Shown: piece after piece, positions 1 to 8,208 of the stretch
How the letters are laid out: the number at the start of each line of letters is the position of its first letter
Numbering within the stretch: the stretch's first letter is position 1
Source: Spartobacteria bacterium
GTDB lineage: Bacteria > Verrucomicrobiota > Verrucomicrobiia > Chthoniobacterales > UBA10450
Assembly: GCA_021324035.1 (NCBI GenBank)
Contig: JAJPJU010000237.1
Span: 1 to 33,686 of the forward strand
DNA length: 33,686 nucleotides
Reading direction: 5' to 3'
Notes under the pieces: generated by a model
What the model was told of the DNA's origin: nothing
The model's input: only the letters and a program-made list of their open reading frames with translations
Database searches by the model: none
Made by a program: the position numbers and the translations under genes

Positions 1-87
1 TGCAGGCCGGCGGCCTGCGATCCCCGGAATTTCGCGGATCGCCTTCTTGCTCACGCTCGATTCGTCGGCAGATTGGACGTTCAGTTC

Positions 88-1482
88 ATGGCTACAAAGA
101 CACTTGCACATCAACTCGCGGAATACGCGACCTCGCTAAATTTTGAAGACCTGTCGAAGGACGTCGTTCACGAAGTGAAACGGCGGGTGATCGATTCATT
201 GGGCTGCGCTCTCGGCGCCTGGAACGAAGAACCCTGCGCGATCGCGCGCAAAGTCGCATCGGATTTCTCGGCGAAACACGGATCGACAATCATCGGCACC
301 GCTCAAAAAGCTCCGCCGGATTGGGGCGCGTTCGCCAATGGCTGCTGCATTCGGTATTTCGATTACAACGACACTTACCTTTCGAAGGAACCGGCCCACC
401 CGAGCGATAATTTGGCTGCTGTTTTTGCAGTGGCGGAAAGTGTCGGCGCGTCCGGAAAGGAAGCGATCATCGCTGCGGCCATCGCCTATGAGGTGCAATG
501 CCGGCTCTGCGACGCGGCCAGTATTCGCGCCCGCGGATGGGACCATCCGACCTATGGCGCATTTTCGACGGCGCTTGCGGCCGCGAAGTTAATGAAACTT
601 GATGCGGAGCGAACGCGGCATGCCATCAACATCGCGGGGGTGAACTGCGCGGCGTTTCGACAGGCGCGAGTCGGGGAACTTTCGCATTGGAAAGGTGTGG
701 CATTCGCCAATGCTGCCCGTCACGGAGTTTACGCTGCTCTTCTCGCCCGAGCCGGAATGACCGGGCCCGCGCCTATTTTCGAAGGTCAGATGGGATTCGA
801 AAAGGAACTTGGGGTGTCGTTAGGCGATGTCGCCTCGGTGTTCGACCGGAAAAAGGAAGCGATGCCGGGCAAAGGGCCGGCCTCGATGATTCTGAAAACG
901 AGCATTAAATATTGGCCGGCTGAATATCACAGCCAGAGCGCGATCGAAGCCGCGTTGTTTCTGCGCAAAGAGATTGGCGACCCCGCGAAGATTCGATCAG
1001 TGCGAATTGAAAGCCATGATGCTTCGGTCGACATCATTGGCAGCGAACCGGAAAAGTGGAAACCGGAGACGCGTGAGACAGCCGATCACAGTCTGCCCTA
1101 CATCACCGCGATCGCCCTGATTGACGGTGAGGTTACGGACAAACAATTCCAGCCGGAGCGATTCACCGACCCGAAGATCTGGAAATTTTTAGAAAACGTC
1201 ACGGTGCAGCGCAACGACGAGCTGAGTGCATTGTACGCGACGGCGGTTGCGAATATTGTTCACGTCACGTTGCAGGACGGCCGCGAACTGACGAAGCGAG
1301 TCGATTATCCACTCGGCAACGCGTTGAATCCGGTGAGCGACAAACAATTGGAAGGAAAATTCAACGCGTTGGTTGTTCCGGCGCTCGGCGATGGGCGGGC
1401 GAGAAGGATTGTCGATCTGGGATGGAAGTTGGATGACGCCAAAGGCGTTGATGAATTGATGGCAGCCTGTCTGATGAAATAA
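88..1482 (+). CDS. prpD: 2-methylcitrate dehydratase, MmgE/PrpD family
   Basis: This 464-aa protein dehydrates 2-methylcitrate to 2-methylaconitate in the cytosolic methylcitrate cycle. The whole length reads as the MmgE/PrpD fold, with RRVIDSLGCALGAW near the N-terminus, FDYNDTYL around residue 95, HPSDNLAAVFA near residue 105 and a C-terminal lid domain (ADHSLPYITAIALIDG). Its length is close to the 483 aa of E. coli PrpD. The ORF track starts at a TTG at 73. I prefer the ATG at 88, because it gives the typical MATKTLAHQLAEYA opening and has a partial GGA Shine-Dalgarno about 9 nt upstream. The stop codon directly abuts the prpB start. The family alone could be another MmgE/PrpD enzyme, but prpB and prpC downstream make the methylcitrate role very likely. 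Confidence 0.93.
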   Translation: MATKTLAHQLAEYATSLNFEDLSKDVVHEVKRRVIDSLGCALGAWNEEPCAIARKVASDFSAKHGSTIIGTAQKAPPDWGAFANGCCIRYFDYNDTYLSKEPAHPSDNLAAVFAVAESVGASGKEAIIAAAIAYEVQCRLCDAASIRARGWDHPTYGAFSTALAAAKLMKLDAERTRHAINIAGVNCAAFRQARVGELSHWKGVAFANAARHGVYAALLARAGMTGPAPIFEGQMGFEKELGVSLGDVASVFDRKKEAMPGKGPASMILKTSIKYWPAEYHSQSAIEAALFLRKEIGDPAKIRSVRIESHDASVDIIGSEPEKWKPETRETADHSLPYITAIALIDGEVTDKQFQPERFTDPKIWKFLENVTVQRNDELSALYATAVANIVHVTLQDGRELTKRVDYPLGNALNPVSDKQLEGKFNALVVPALGDGRARRIVDLGWKLDDAKGVDELMAACLMK

Positions 1483-2367
1483 ATGATTGCGAGCACGAGC
1501 AACGGCACGAGTAAGCGTAAGAAACTGCGACAATTGATCGCGAATGGTGCGGTAATGATGCCGGGTGTGCCGAATGCGTCGATGGCGCGGCAGGTGGAGA
1601 AAGCCGGTTTCGATGCGGTCTACGTAAGCGGCGCCGGTATGGCTAACTCGACGGCCGGTGTCCCTGATATTGGTTTGTTGTGGAGGGACGAAGTGGTCCG
1701 GCTGGCCAGTTATGTGGCCCACGCCGTCAGAATTCCCGCCATTGTTGATGCTGATACCGGTTTCGGCGAAGGCGATGCTGTTGCCCAAACAATTCGGCAG
1801 CTTGAAAAAGCCGGACTCGCTGGCTGCCACCTGGAAGACCAGGAATTCCCCAAGCGCTGCGGACATGTCGAGGGCAAGACGATTGTCGACGCCCGCATGA
1901 TGGTTGCGCGGATCAAAGCGGCCGTGGCCGCTCGTGAGGACAAGGATTTTTTAATCATTGCCCGAACGGATGCGCGCGCGGCCGAAGGCGTTGATGGGGC
2001 GATTTCGCGAGCGAACGAATATCTGGACGCGGGCGCGGACGCAATTTTCCCGGAGGCTTTGCAAAGCGCCGAAGAGTTTGTCGATTTCGCGCAGGAAATC
2101 GACGCGCCGTTAATGGCGAACATGACCGAGTTTGGCAAGAGCCCATTGCTGACTTTCCGTGAGCTGTCCGATTTCGGTTACCGGATGATCATTTTTCCCC
2201 AGAGCGCGTTTCGGATTGCGATGAAAGCGAGCGAGAAATTCTTCGCCGAGCTTAAAAAGACCGGAACCCAAAACGATTGCCTCGACCAGATGCAAACTCG
2301 CAAGGAACTTTACGATCTACTCGATTACAATCCGGCCGAGGAGCAGTGGAAAGGTTTTCGCGACTGA
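1483..2367 (+). CDS. prpB: 2-methylisocitrate lyase
   Basis: This 294-aa enzyme of the isocitrate lyase/PEP mutase superfamily cleaves 2-methylisocitrate to pyruvate and succinate, the last step of the methylcitrate cycle. The TIM-barrel hallmarks are visible: PGVPNASMARQVEKAGF at the N-terminus, the metal-binding DADTGFG at residues 89-95, and the catalytic-loop signature KRCGH at 124-128. RTDAR near residue 162 and PEA further on are also typical. The ATG follows the prpD stop with no spacer, so translational coupling is likely. Related oxaloacetate decarboxylases or PEP mutases have different loop motifs. The KRCGH loop and the neighbours support PrpB. Confidence 0.94.
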   Translation: MIASTSNGTSKRKKLRQLIANGAVMMPGVPNASMARQVEKAGFDAVYVSGAGMANSTAGVPDIGLLWRDEVVRLASYVAHAVRIPAIVDADTGFGEGDAVAQTIRQLEKAGLAGCHLEDQEFPKRCGHVEGKTIVDARMMVARIKAAVAAREDKDFLIIARTDARAAEGVDGAISRANEYLDAGADAIFPEALQSAEEFVDFAQEIDAPLMANMTEFGKSPLLTFRELSDFGYRMIIFPQSAFRIAMKASEKFFAELKKTGTQNDCLDQMQTRKELYDLLDYNPAEEQWKGFRD

Positions 2368-2410
2368 TTATTTGTCGAGCGGCGTTTACTCGTTAACGTG
2401 AACCAAAGAA

Positions 2411-3541
2411 ATGACCACTGAAGCCAAACCACAATATAGCCCGGGCCTGGCCGGCGTGATCGCAGGCGAGACGGCGATCTGCTGGGTCGATCCGAACGCG
2501 GGCCTGATGTATCGCGGTTACGACATTCACGAGATGGGCGACAAGGCGACGTTCGAAGAGGTCGCGTATTTGCTGCTTAACGGGGAACTGCCAAACGGGA
2601 AACAATTAAACGACTTCAAACAGCAGATCGCAGCGGAGCGCGCACTTCCCAAAGAAGTCGAGCAAATGATGCAGTTACTGCCGAAGGACACCCATCCGAT
2701 GGACGTGCTCCGGACCGGCGTCTCGATGCTCGCGCCGTTCGACAAGGATCTGAATGATCACTCGCATGATGCGAACGTGCGGAAAGCGATCCGCTTAATC
2801 GCGAAGGTGATGACCTTGATCACCGATGGCTTCCGCATTTCCCAAGGACAGAAACCGTTGCCAGAAAAACCGGAGCTCAGCCAGGCGGCAAACTTCTTTT
2901 ACAAACTCGACGGCAAAGTCCCGGAAGATTGGAAAACCCGGATGATGGACACGATTTTCAATCTTTACGCCGATCACGAATTCAACGCGTCGACTTTTGC
3001 CGCGCGCGTGACCGCGTCCACGTTGGCGGATATTTATGCCGCGGTCACTTCCGCGTGCGGAACGTTGAAGGGTCCACTGCACGGCGGTGCGAACGAAGAG
3101 TCGATGAAGATGCTCGAGGACATTGGAACTCCCGATCGCGCTGAAGCCTGGTTGAAGAAACAACTCGCCGCCAAGGCGAAAATCATGGGATTCGGTCATC
3201 GCGTTTACAAAGAGGGCGACTCCCGAGTGCCGGTGATGCGCGAGATCGCGCGCGACTTGGGCAAGCGAACCGGAAAAGAGAATTGGGTCGCCATTTGCGA
3301 AAAGCTCGAAGAAGTCATGGATCGCGAGAAAGGTCTTTGCGCGAACGTCGACCTTTATGCCGCGCCGGTGTTTTGGATGATGGGATTCAAACCGGAGCTC
3401 AATACGCCGCTCTTTGCCGCATCGCGCGTCGCCGGATGGTGCTCGCACGTGGTTGAACAACACGATCACAACCGATTGATTCGTCCGCGTTCGCTCTACG
3501 TCGGCCCGCAATTGAGAAAATATCCCGGCCCCCCGAAGTAA
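2411..3541 (+). CDS. prpC: 2-methylcitrate synthase / citrate synthase
   Basis: This 376-aa citrate-synthase-family enzyme would condense propionyl-CoA with oxaloacetate. The catalytic residues are all present: His224 in GPLHGGANE, His263 in GFGHRVYKEGDSR, and Asp314 in NVDLYAAPVF. The C-terminal NRLIRPRSLYVGP loop is the short type found in methylcitrate synthases and Gram-positive-like citrate synthases. It lacks the long N-terminal extension of E. coli GltA. It lies 43 nt after prpB in the same direction, which is the main reason to call it prpC. The sequence alone cannot exclude a dual-specificity or housekeeping citrate synthase. A purine-rich AACCAAAGAA stretch precedes the ATG in place of a canonical Shine-Dalgarno. 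Confidence 0.85.
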   Translation: MTTEAKPQYSPGLAGVIAGETAICWVDPNAGLMYRGYDIHEMGDKATFEEVAYLLLNGELPNGKQLNDFKQQIAAERALPKEVEQMMQLLPKDTHPMDVLRTGVSMLAPFDKDLNDHSHDANVRKAIRLIAKVMTLITDGFRISQGQKPLPEKPELSQAANFFYKLDGKVPEDWKTRMMDTIFNLYADHEFNASTFAARVTASTLADIYAAVTSACGTLKGPLHGGANEESMKMLEDIGTPDRAEAWLKKQLAAKAKIMGFGHRVYKEGDSRVPVMREIARDLGKRTGKENWVAICEKLEEVMDREKGLCANVDLYAAPVFWMMGFKPELNTPLFAASRVAGWCSHVVEQHDHNRLIRPRSLYVGPQLRKYPGPPK

Positions 3542-3583
3542 CCTCCTTCTGCCTCTTAATTAAAACGAAGAGGAAGAGTTGAT

Positions 3584-4048
3584 ATGGCTGAGCAGTCGCT
3601 TCAGGAAAAATACGCGCCGAACAATGCCTGCTTCGGTTGTGGACCGGCGAATCCTGAAGGCCTGCATATTCGCAGCTTTGCAAAAAACGGCGAAGTCGTC
3701 GCCGAATGGAAGCCCGAGCAAAAATACGAAGCCTTTCCGGGCGTTTTGAACGGCGGAATCATCGGCGCGTTGCTTGATTGTCACTGTAATTGGACCGCGG
3801 CTTATCATTTGATGAAAAACGCGGGCGAAGATCATCCGCCCTGCACGGTGACGGCTGAATATTCGATCAAACTATTGCGACCGACGCCGACCATCGGCTC
3901 AATTTCGCTTTCCGCCCACGTCGTGGATTTAAACGGTGTTCGCGCGACAATTGAGGGGACCTTGAGCGGCGGCGGAAAAGTTTGTGCGACCTGCCGGGGC
4001 GTTTTCGTCGCGGTCAAAGAAGGCCATCCGGCGTTTCACCGCTGGTAG
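3584..4048 (+). CDS. PaaI-type hotdog-fold thioesterase
   Basis: This 154-aa single-domain hotdog protein probably hydrolyses an acyl-CoA or aryl-CoA thioester. Typical parts are the N-terminal NACFGCGPANPEGLHI motif, the FPGVLNGGIIGALLDCH helix that carries the active-site region in PaaI-like thioesterases, and the TVTAEYSIKLLRPTP strand. A clear Shine-Dalgarno (AGAGGAAGAG) lies about 10 nt upstream of the ATG. Part of it can pair with CCTCTT at 3552-3557, so ribosome access might be modulated. The gene follows prpC by 42 nt and could be co-transcribed, perhaps releasing excess propionyl-CoA or another acyl-CoA. The substrate cannot be read from sequence. Confidence 0.82.
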   Translation: MAEQSLQEKYAPNNACFGCGPANPEGLHIRSFAKNGEVVAEWKPEQKYEAFPGVLNGGIIGALLDCHCNWTAAYHLMKNAGEDHPPCTVTAEYSIKLLRPTPTIGSISLSAHVVDLNGVRATIEGTLSGGGKVCATCRGVFVAVKEGHPAFHRW

Positions 4049-4059
4049 GACGTTCACTT

Positions 4060-4923
4060 GTGCGCTGGTTCGCTTTGTTAGTTCTTGCGCTCGAGATTGC
4101 GATCTCAGCCAAGGCGAGCGAACCCCAACTCGACAAGCGCATCGCCCAGATCGAGAAACAATGCCGCATCGGACTTGTCGCGATCGATTCGGCCACTGGA
4201 CGGAGAATCGAGAATCGGCCGAATGAGCGATTTCTAATGTGCAGCACTTTCAAACTGCTTGCGGCTGCGGCGGTATTGCAGCGGGTTGATCGCGGCGACG
4301 AAAATCTGGATCGCTTTGTCCGCTACACGCAAAAGGACATTCTCGCTTACGCACCGGTGACGAAACAACACCTGGCCGAAGGCGGAATGAAGTTGGGCGC
4401 GTTGTGCGAAGCGGCGATCGAACAGAGCGACAACACTGCGGGCAATCTTTTGCTGCAAGCAATTGGCGGCCCGCCGGCATTGACCAAATTTGCGCGATCG
4501 ATTGGCGATGATGTCACCCGGTTTGATCGGATCGAGCCGGAGTTGAACATAGCGAAAACCGGCGAAGAATTGGACACGACATCACCTCGGGCGATGTGCG
4601 GTGATGTGGTTCGTTTGATTACGACGGATGTTCTCTCAGAGAAATCGCGCAATTTGTTGCAAGGCTGGTTGCTGAAGAATGAAACCGGCGAGGCGCTGAT
4701 TCGTGCTGGCGTCCCAAGGGATTGGCGGGTTGGAGACAAGACCGGGCGCAGTGGTCAGGGCGAAACGAATGATGTTGCGATTCTGTATGTTCCGAACGGA
4801 GTCCGGATCTTTGTCGCGCTTTATGTTGACGCGCCGTCTGTTGCGGATGACGAGCGATCTAAAATCCTGGCGAGCGTGGCGCGGGAAATCGTTGCTGCGT
4901 GGTCCGCGAACTCGAATAATTAG
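4060..4923 (+). CDS. bla: class A beta-lactamase (serine penicillinase family), secreted
   Basis: This 287-aa exported serine beta-lactamase has every class A hallmark: S62-T-F-K65 (STFK), S123-D-N (SDN loop), E159-P-E-L-N (omega-loop Glu) and K227-T-G followed by RSG. The track start at 3982 lies inside the thioesterase gene. The GTG at 4060 gives a signal peptide (VRWFALLVLALEIAISAKA) and has TAGGA about 10 nt upstream, overlapping the previous stop, so I use it. The 3' end overlaps the convergent phospholipase-D-like gene by 3 nt. There is no mobile element nearby and codon use matches the neighbours. This looks like a native chromosomal enzyme rather than a recently acquired cassette. The substrate spectrum is unknown. 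Confidence 0.92.
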   Translation: MRWFALLVLALEIAISAKASEPQLDKRIAQIEKQCRIGLVAIDSATGRRIENRPNERFLMCSTFKLLAAAAVLQRVDRGDENLDRFVRYTQKDILAYAPVTKQHLAEGGMKLGALCEAAIEQSDNTAGNLLLQAIGGPPALTKFARSIGDDVTRFDRIEPELNIAKTGEELDTTSPRAMCGDVVRLITTDVLSEKSRNLLQGWLLKNETGEALIRAGVPRDWRVGDKTGRSGQGETNDVAILYVPNGVRIFVALYVDAPSVADDERSKILASVAREIVAAWSANSNN

Positions 4924-6185
4924 AGCTGCGGCGAAAACAGCGCCGCGGCCTGCTCGAACGGATTTTCCACATGCAATCCGCCGACTTCATTGAGCGGGAT
5001 TTCGCGCGATTGGCGTTTATCGAGCTCGAACAGGTGAACTTGTTGTGCGGCGAAATCTGAATCCAAAACATCGAGGTTGGCTTCGTCATTCAAACGAATC
5101 GAGCGATTGTCGAAATTGCCCGAACCGACTGAGACGAACTTGTCGTCCACAATCAGCAGCTTTACGTGGACCATGGTCGGTTGGTATTCGTAGATTTTGA
5201 TCCCGGCGCTGATCAGCTCCGGCCAATGCCGTCGTGAGGCTGAGCGGACCAGCTTTTGGTCGATTTTATTTCCCGGCACGATGATCTCGACCTTTGCGCC
5301 GCGTTTCGCCGCGTTGACCAATTCTTTGCGAACTAAGTCGTCCGGCAGGAAGTAGGCGTTTTCGATTCGCAGACTTTTCTTGGCCGCCGCGATCGCCAGC
5401 AAGTACATCAAGTCGAGATTCTCGTAATGCGCGCCGCTTCGGATCGTCTGCGCTTGCAATGAGCCGCTGTCTTCCAGTGGAGGAAAATATTTCGGTCCGT
5501 GGAGAACATCGCCGCGGGTTTTGAGCCAGTTGCTGACAAAGCTGGCCTGAAGCTGCGCTACTACGGGACCAGTGACTTTGTAATGATTGTCGCGCCAGTG
5601 TTTGGTTGAATCGGCGTTGCCGGCCCAGAGATCGGCGATTCCTGCCCCGCCAATGAACGCGACCGTGCCGTCGACGATCAGCAATTTGCGGTGACTGCGA
5701 TTGTTGTAACGGCGCGGATCCGGCCAAAGTACGCTGTGATACTTCACAATCTGCGCGCCGGCGCTCTTCAATTGGGCCGAGTTTTCCATCCCCATCTTTG
5801 CCGTACCCTGCGCGTCGAGAATCAAATTGACCGCCACTCCCGCGCGGGCGCGCTCGGAAAGCGCGGCGGTGAACTGCTTCGCAATTGCGCCGTCCCAAAA
5901 AATATACGTTTCCAGATTGATCGAGCGTTTGGCCGAACGAATCGCACTGAGCATCGCCGGAAAGATTTCGTCGCCGTTAACCAAAGTGCTGATGCTGTTT
6001 CCGCCAATGAAATCGGGACCAAGCAAATTTCCGGCGGCTTGTCGAAATTCCGTAGATCGCGCGGAATAGAGAGACTGGACTTCGTTTCTTGGTTGTTTCC
6101 CCATCTTGATCGCGCAGCTGGAAAGAAATAGCACGACCGCCAGCGACAAACTTCTGCAAAGGACGCCATTCATTCGATTAATCAT
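4920..6185 (-). CDS. cardiolipin synthase / phospholipase D-like lipoprotein
   Basis: This 421-aa protein has two PLD/HKD motifs, H165-R-K-LLIVDG and H340-V-K-LLIVDD. Each is followed by the usual G-G/S-G-N segment (AFIGGAGIAD and VSVGSGNFDNRS), the arrangement of ClsB/ClsC-type cardiolipin synthases. The N-terminus is a lipoprotein signal with lipobox LFLSSC (Cys24), so it is predicted to be membrane-anchored outside the cytoplasm instead of carrying the two transmembrane helices of ClsA. The start is either this ATG or the one five codons later (MNGVLCRS). It converges on bla with a 3-nt overlap and diverges from the AsmA-like gene across 57 nt. Cardiolipin synthesis is the best guess. Another extracytoplasmic phosphodiesterase activity is possible. 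Confidence 0.85.
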   Translation of the reverse strand: MINRMNGVLCRSLSLAVVLFLSSCAIKMGKQPRNEVQSLYSARSTEFRQAAGNLLGPDFIGGNSISTLVNGDEIFPAMLSAIRSAKRSINLETYIFWDGAIAKQFTAALSERARAGVAVNLILDAQGTAKMGMENSAQLKSAGAQIVKYHSVLWPDPRRYNNRSHRKLLIVDGTVAFIGGAGIADLWAGNADSTKHWRDNHYKVTGPVVAQLQASFVSNWLKTRGDVLHGPKYFPPLEDSGSLQAQTIRSGAHYENLDLMYLLAIAAAKKSLRIENAYFLPDDLVRKELVNAAKRGAKVEIIVPGNKIDQKLVRSASRRHWPELISAGIKIYEYQPTMVHVKLLIVDDKFVSVGSGNFDNRSIRLNDEANLDVLDSDFAAQQVHLFELDKRQSREIPLNEVGGLHVENPFEQAAALFSPQL

Positions 6186-6210
6186 TCGTAACCGACGAGA
6201 TAGACGGCCG

Positions 6211-6238
6211 TTACAAAGCGCGCATTCGAATTTAATAG
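6211..6238 (+). promoter_or_regulatory. candidate sigma70-like promoter for the AsmA-like gene
   Basis: TTACAA at 6211-6216 and TAATAG at 6233-6238 are separated by 16 nt in the 57-nt divergent spacer. The predicted transcription start falls at or next to the ATG at 6243, so a transcript from this promoter would be leaderless or nearly so. This is pattern recognition only. Confidence 0.3.
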
Positions 6239-6242
6239 TGTT

Positions 6243-7595
6243 ATGCGCGGGCCGCGAAAATTATTGATTGCGATCGGAATTGTTCTGGTGCTTGGGGGCA
6301 GTGTCTATTTTGCCGCGATTCGAACTGTCGATCGATTGATTAGAACCGACGATTTTCTTCGATTCATTTCCGAAAAGACTGCGGTGAAGCTGGACGTCTC
6401 GGAGTGCGGTTATCTGCCGCCGGCGCGGCGAGGCATGTCTGTTCACAGCGCTGGAATTCTCGCGCGCAGCCAACCTCCGCATCATCTGACCGCGCTTAGT
6501 GCGGCCAACCTTCACGCCCACTGTAGTCTGAACAATCTGTGGCGGCGCACATTCACAATCACCCAGTTGCAGGCCTCGCATCTTGAAGCGGCGTACGGCG
6601 AAGCTGCGGCCACCCATTTGGAAAAAATCCTGCCAGCTGAACCGAATCTCAGTCCCGAGCGACAAACCGAATCCCTGGTGAACATCGACATTCGCGAGAC
6701 TGACATCGATCGGACCGACGTTTATTGGGGCTCCGCCGCCGAAGATGTCGGTGGGCTCAAAGGTGTGAGTTCACGTTTTTTGCCCGTGGATCACGGGCTC
6801 GAGATTTTTGGTCGGGGCGGGACGTTTCAACAAGCCGGCTGGCCGGAATTGAATATCGACGAACTCCATTTCGATTGGTCGGATGCAAAATTGTTCGTCA
6901 AAACGGCGCTTCTTTCTCTTGGGCAGCCGGGAAACATTAAGGTCAGCGGCCAGTTCGATTTCGGCGAGCATGGTTCGATGCAATTGCACTTGAGCACGAA
7001 ACAAACCCAGGCGGAGCCGTTCGTTACTGGGTACTGGAAAGGACGGTTCGATGGCCTGGTCGATTCCGAGAGCGATCTGCGAAAGAGGTTTGAGCCCGGC
7101 GAAAAGGTCGACGCGACTGGCGACCTGACATTTTCGCGCGCGATGGTCCATGACGTCAAAGCGCTCGGCCAGATTGCAACGGTCACGCGTCATCCGCAAT
7201 TTGAGAAGCCGAAGATCGACATTCTCCGGTTTCATTATCGATTGGCGGGCGATCGTCTCGAGATTTCAAAATTCGAAGCGGAATCGAAAGGACTGTGCCG
7301 CCTCGAAGGGGAATTCACGATCGAGAACAAAAACATCGACGCCAAATTCAAAATTGGCGCCGCTCCTGATGTGGTTGAAGCGCTGCCGGGCGCGCGTGAA
7401 GAAGTATTCACGGAATCGCGCGCTGGTTATTTGTGGACGAGCTTGAATCTTCAAGGTCCGGCCAGTCATCCACGCGAAGACTTGAAGCAACGGCTGATTG
7501 CTGCCGCACAAAAGCATTTCGCGAAGGGTATCCTGGCGCCGCTATTTAAGACGGGAAAACCTGTGATCGATCTCTTGCAGGACATCTACCAATAA
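6243..7595 (+). CDS. membrane-anchored AsmA/TamB-like protein of unknown function
   Basis: This 450-aa protein has an N-terminal transmembrane anchor (LLIAIGIVLVLGGSVYFAAI, residues 7-26) and a long extracytoplasmic region rich in alternating beta strands. DLTFSRAMVHDVKALGQIATV, LEISKFEAESKGLCRLEGEF and a C-terminal amphipathic helix before KGILAPLFKTGKP resemble AsmA/TamB-like repeat proteins, which are thought to move lipids across the envelope. I do not recognise a named family with confidence. It is divergent from the PLD-like lipoprotein and ends one base before the convergent DUF5329-like gene. A role in envelope lipid handling would fit the neighbour but is inference. Confidence 0.7.
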   Translation: MRGPRKLLIAIGIVLVLGGSVYFAAIRTVDRLIRTDDFLRFISEKTAVKLDVSECGYLPPARRGMSVHSAGILARSQPPHHLTALSAANLHAHCSLNNLWRRTFTITQLQASHLEAAYGEAAATHLEKILPAEPNLSPERQTESLVNIDIRETDIDRTDVYWGSAAEDVGGLKGVSSRFLPVDHGLEIFGRGGTFQQAGWPELNIDELHFDWSDAKLFVKTALLSLGQPGNIKVSGQFDFGEHGSMQLHLSTKQTQAEPFVTGYWKGRFDGLVDSESDLRKRFEPGEKVDATGDLTFSRAMVHDVKALGQIATVTRHPQFEKPKIDILRFHYRLAGDRLEISKFEAESKGLCRLEGEFTIENKNIDAKFKIGAAPDVVEALPGAREEVFTESRAGYLWTSLNLQGPASHPREDLKQRLIAAAQKHFAKGILAPLFKTGKPVIDLLQDIYQ

Positions 7596-7955
7596 CTACT
7601 CGGCGCGATGTTTCTTCAGGGCATCCGTTAACCACTCATCGAGCCGCATTTCTTTGCCGTCGGCGGTCCGAACCCGATAGGGCTGCCCCGTCAGCAAGCT
7701 TTTGCTCGCCGAGAGCCGAATGAAATCTTCCGGCGTTTTGATTTCTTTTTTGAAATGTTCGTACTTCGCTTTGATGTGATCGACCGCTTCCTGCGGCGTG
7801 TGAGTTTGGCCGTTGCGAATAAAAGTCGCGTTTGAATTTGCGACGTAGTCGAGAAGGTAATGAATCGAGTCGTCCAGCGATTCCGCCGGGAAAACTTGTC
7901 CGGCCGACAAGGTGAAGAAAATCAACCCGACAAGAAAACTGGAGAAACGCTTCAC
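7596..7955 (-). CDS. small secreted DUF5329-like protein
   Basis: This 119-aa protein has a clear signal peptide (MKRFSSFLVGLIFFTLSAGQVFPA). The mature part matches my memory of the DUF5329 pattern: SIHYLLDYVANSNATFIRNG, then QEAVDHIKAKYEHF, EDFIRLSASKSLLTGQPY, and a C-terminal WLTDAL helix. In that family the segment before FIRNG often reads S.C.FIRNG; here it is NATFIRNG with no Cys. Function is unknown and the domain assignment is from memory. It is convergent with, and immediately adjacent to, the AsmA-like gene. A downstream tRNA is encoded on the same strand. Confidence 0.72.
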   Translation of the reverse strand: MKRFSSFLVGLIFFTLSAGQVFPAESLDDSIHYLLDYVANSNATFIRNGQTHTPQEAVDHIKAKYEHFKKEIKTPEDFIRLSASKSLLTGQPYRVRTADGKEMRLDEWLTDALKKHRAE

Positions 7956-8005
7956 CCTAATGATTCGCCGCCGAGGAGCGGGATGCGTGGATGCGGATGT
8001 TAGAG

Positions 8006-8079
8006 CGCGCCCGGGGTGACTCGAACACCCGACCTACGGATTAGAAATCCGTTGCTCTATCCAGCTGAGCTACGGGCGC
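8006..8079 (-). tRNA. tRNA-Arg (anticodon TCT)
   Basis: Read on the minus strand this is a complete 74-nt cloverleaf. The acceptor stem GCGCCCG pairs fully with CGGGCGC, the D arm is GCTC...GAGC, the anticodon stem ACGGA/TCCGT holds loop TTTCTAA with anticodon TCT, and the T arm is GGGTG-TTCGAGT-CACCC. The discriminator base is G and CCA is not encoded, so it must be added enzymatically. It decodes AGA. Confidence 0.96.
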
Positions 8080-8091
8080 AAATGGCGGGAA

Positions 8092-8097
8092 ATATTA
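8092..8097 (-). promoter_or_regulatory. candidate -10 box for tRNA-Arg
   Basis: On the minus strand TAATAT lies 12 nt before the first base of the tRNA, which fits a short tRNA leader. The -35 region is unconvincing (TTTCAT with a 16-nt spacer is the best match), so confidence is low. Confidence 0.3.
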
Positions 8098-8208
8098 CCG
8101 ACTTTCGCCGCAAATGAAAGCAACGGCGCCCGCGCGTAAATAGGTGCGCGGTTGAAATCGCTGTCGCGCGAGATTTACTTCAAGGTCGAGGAGTCTAAGC
8201 GGTGACGC

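Noticed and set aside
2-18. Perfect hairpin GCAGGCC-GGC-GGCCTGC at the very start of the window.
   Set aside because: The context upstream is missing; it may lie in coding sequence of an adjacent gene and has no T-run.
1-54. Open minus-strand frame starting at GTG 54 (18 codons, SKKAIREIPGIAGRRPA), a possible divergent gene start.
   Set aside because: It is too short to judge, has no visible Shine-Dalgarno, and the plus frame of prpD is also open to base 1. It may be real but cannot be supported from 54 nt.
2795-3511. 238-aa minus-strand ORF opposite prpC.
   Set aside because: It is antisense to the conserved citrate synthase core and has no independent start site signal or family motif.
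4060-4923. The beta-lactamase as a recently acquired resistance cassette.
   Set aside because: No integron, IS or composition change is present, and it is tightly packed with chromosomal neighbours.
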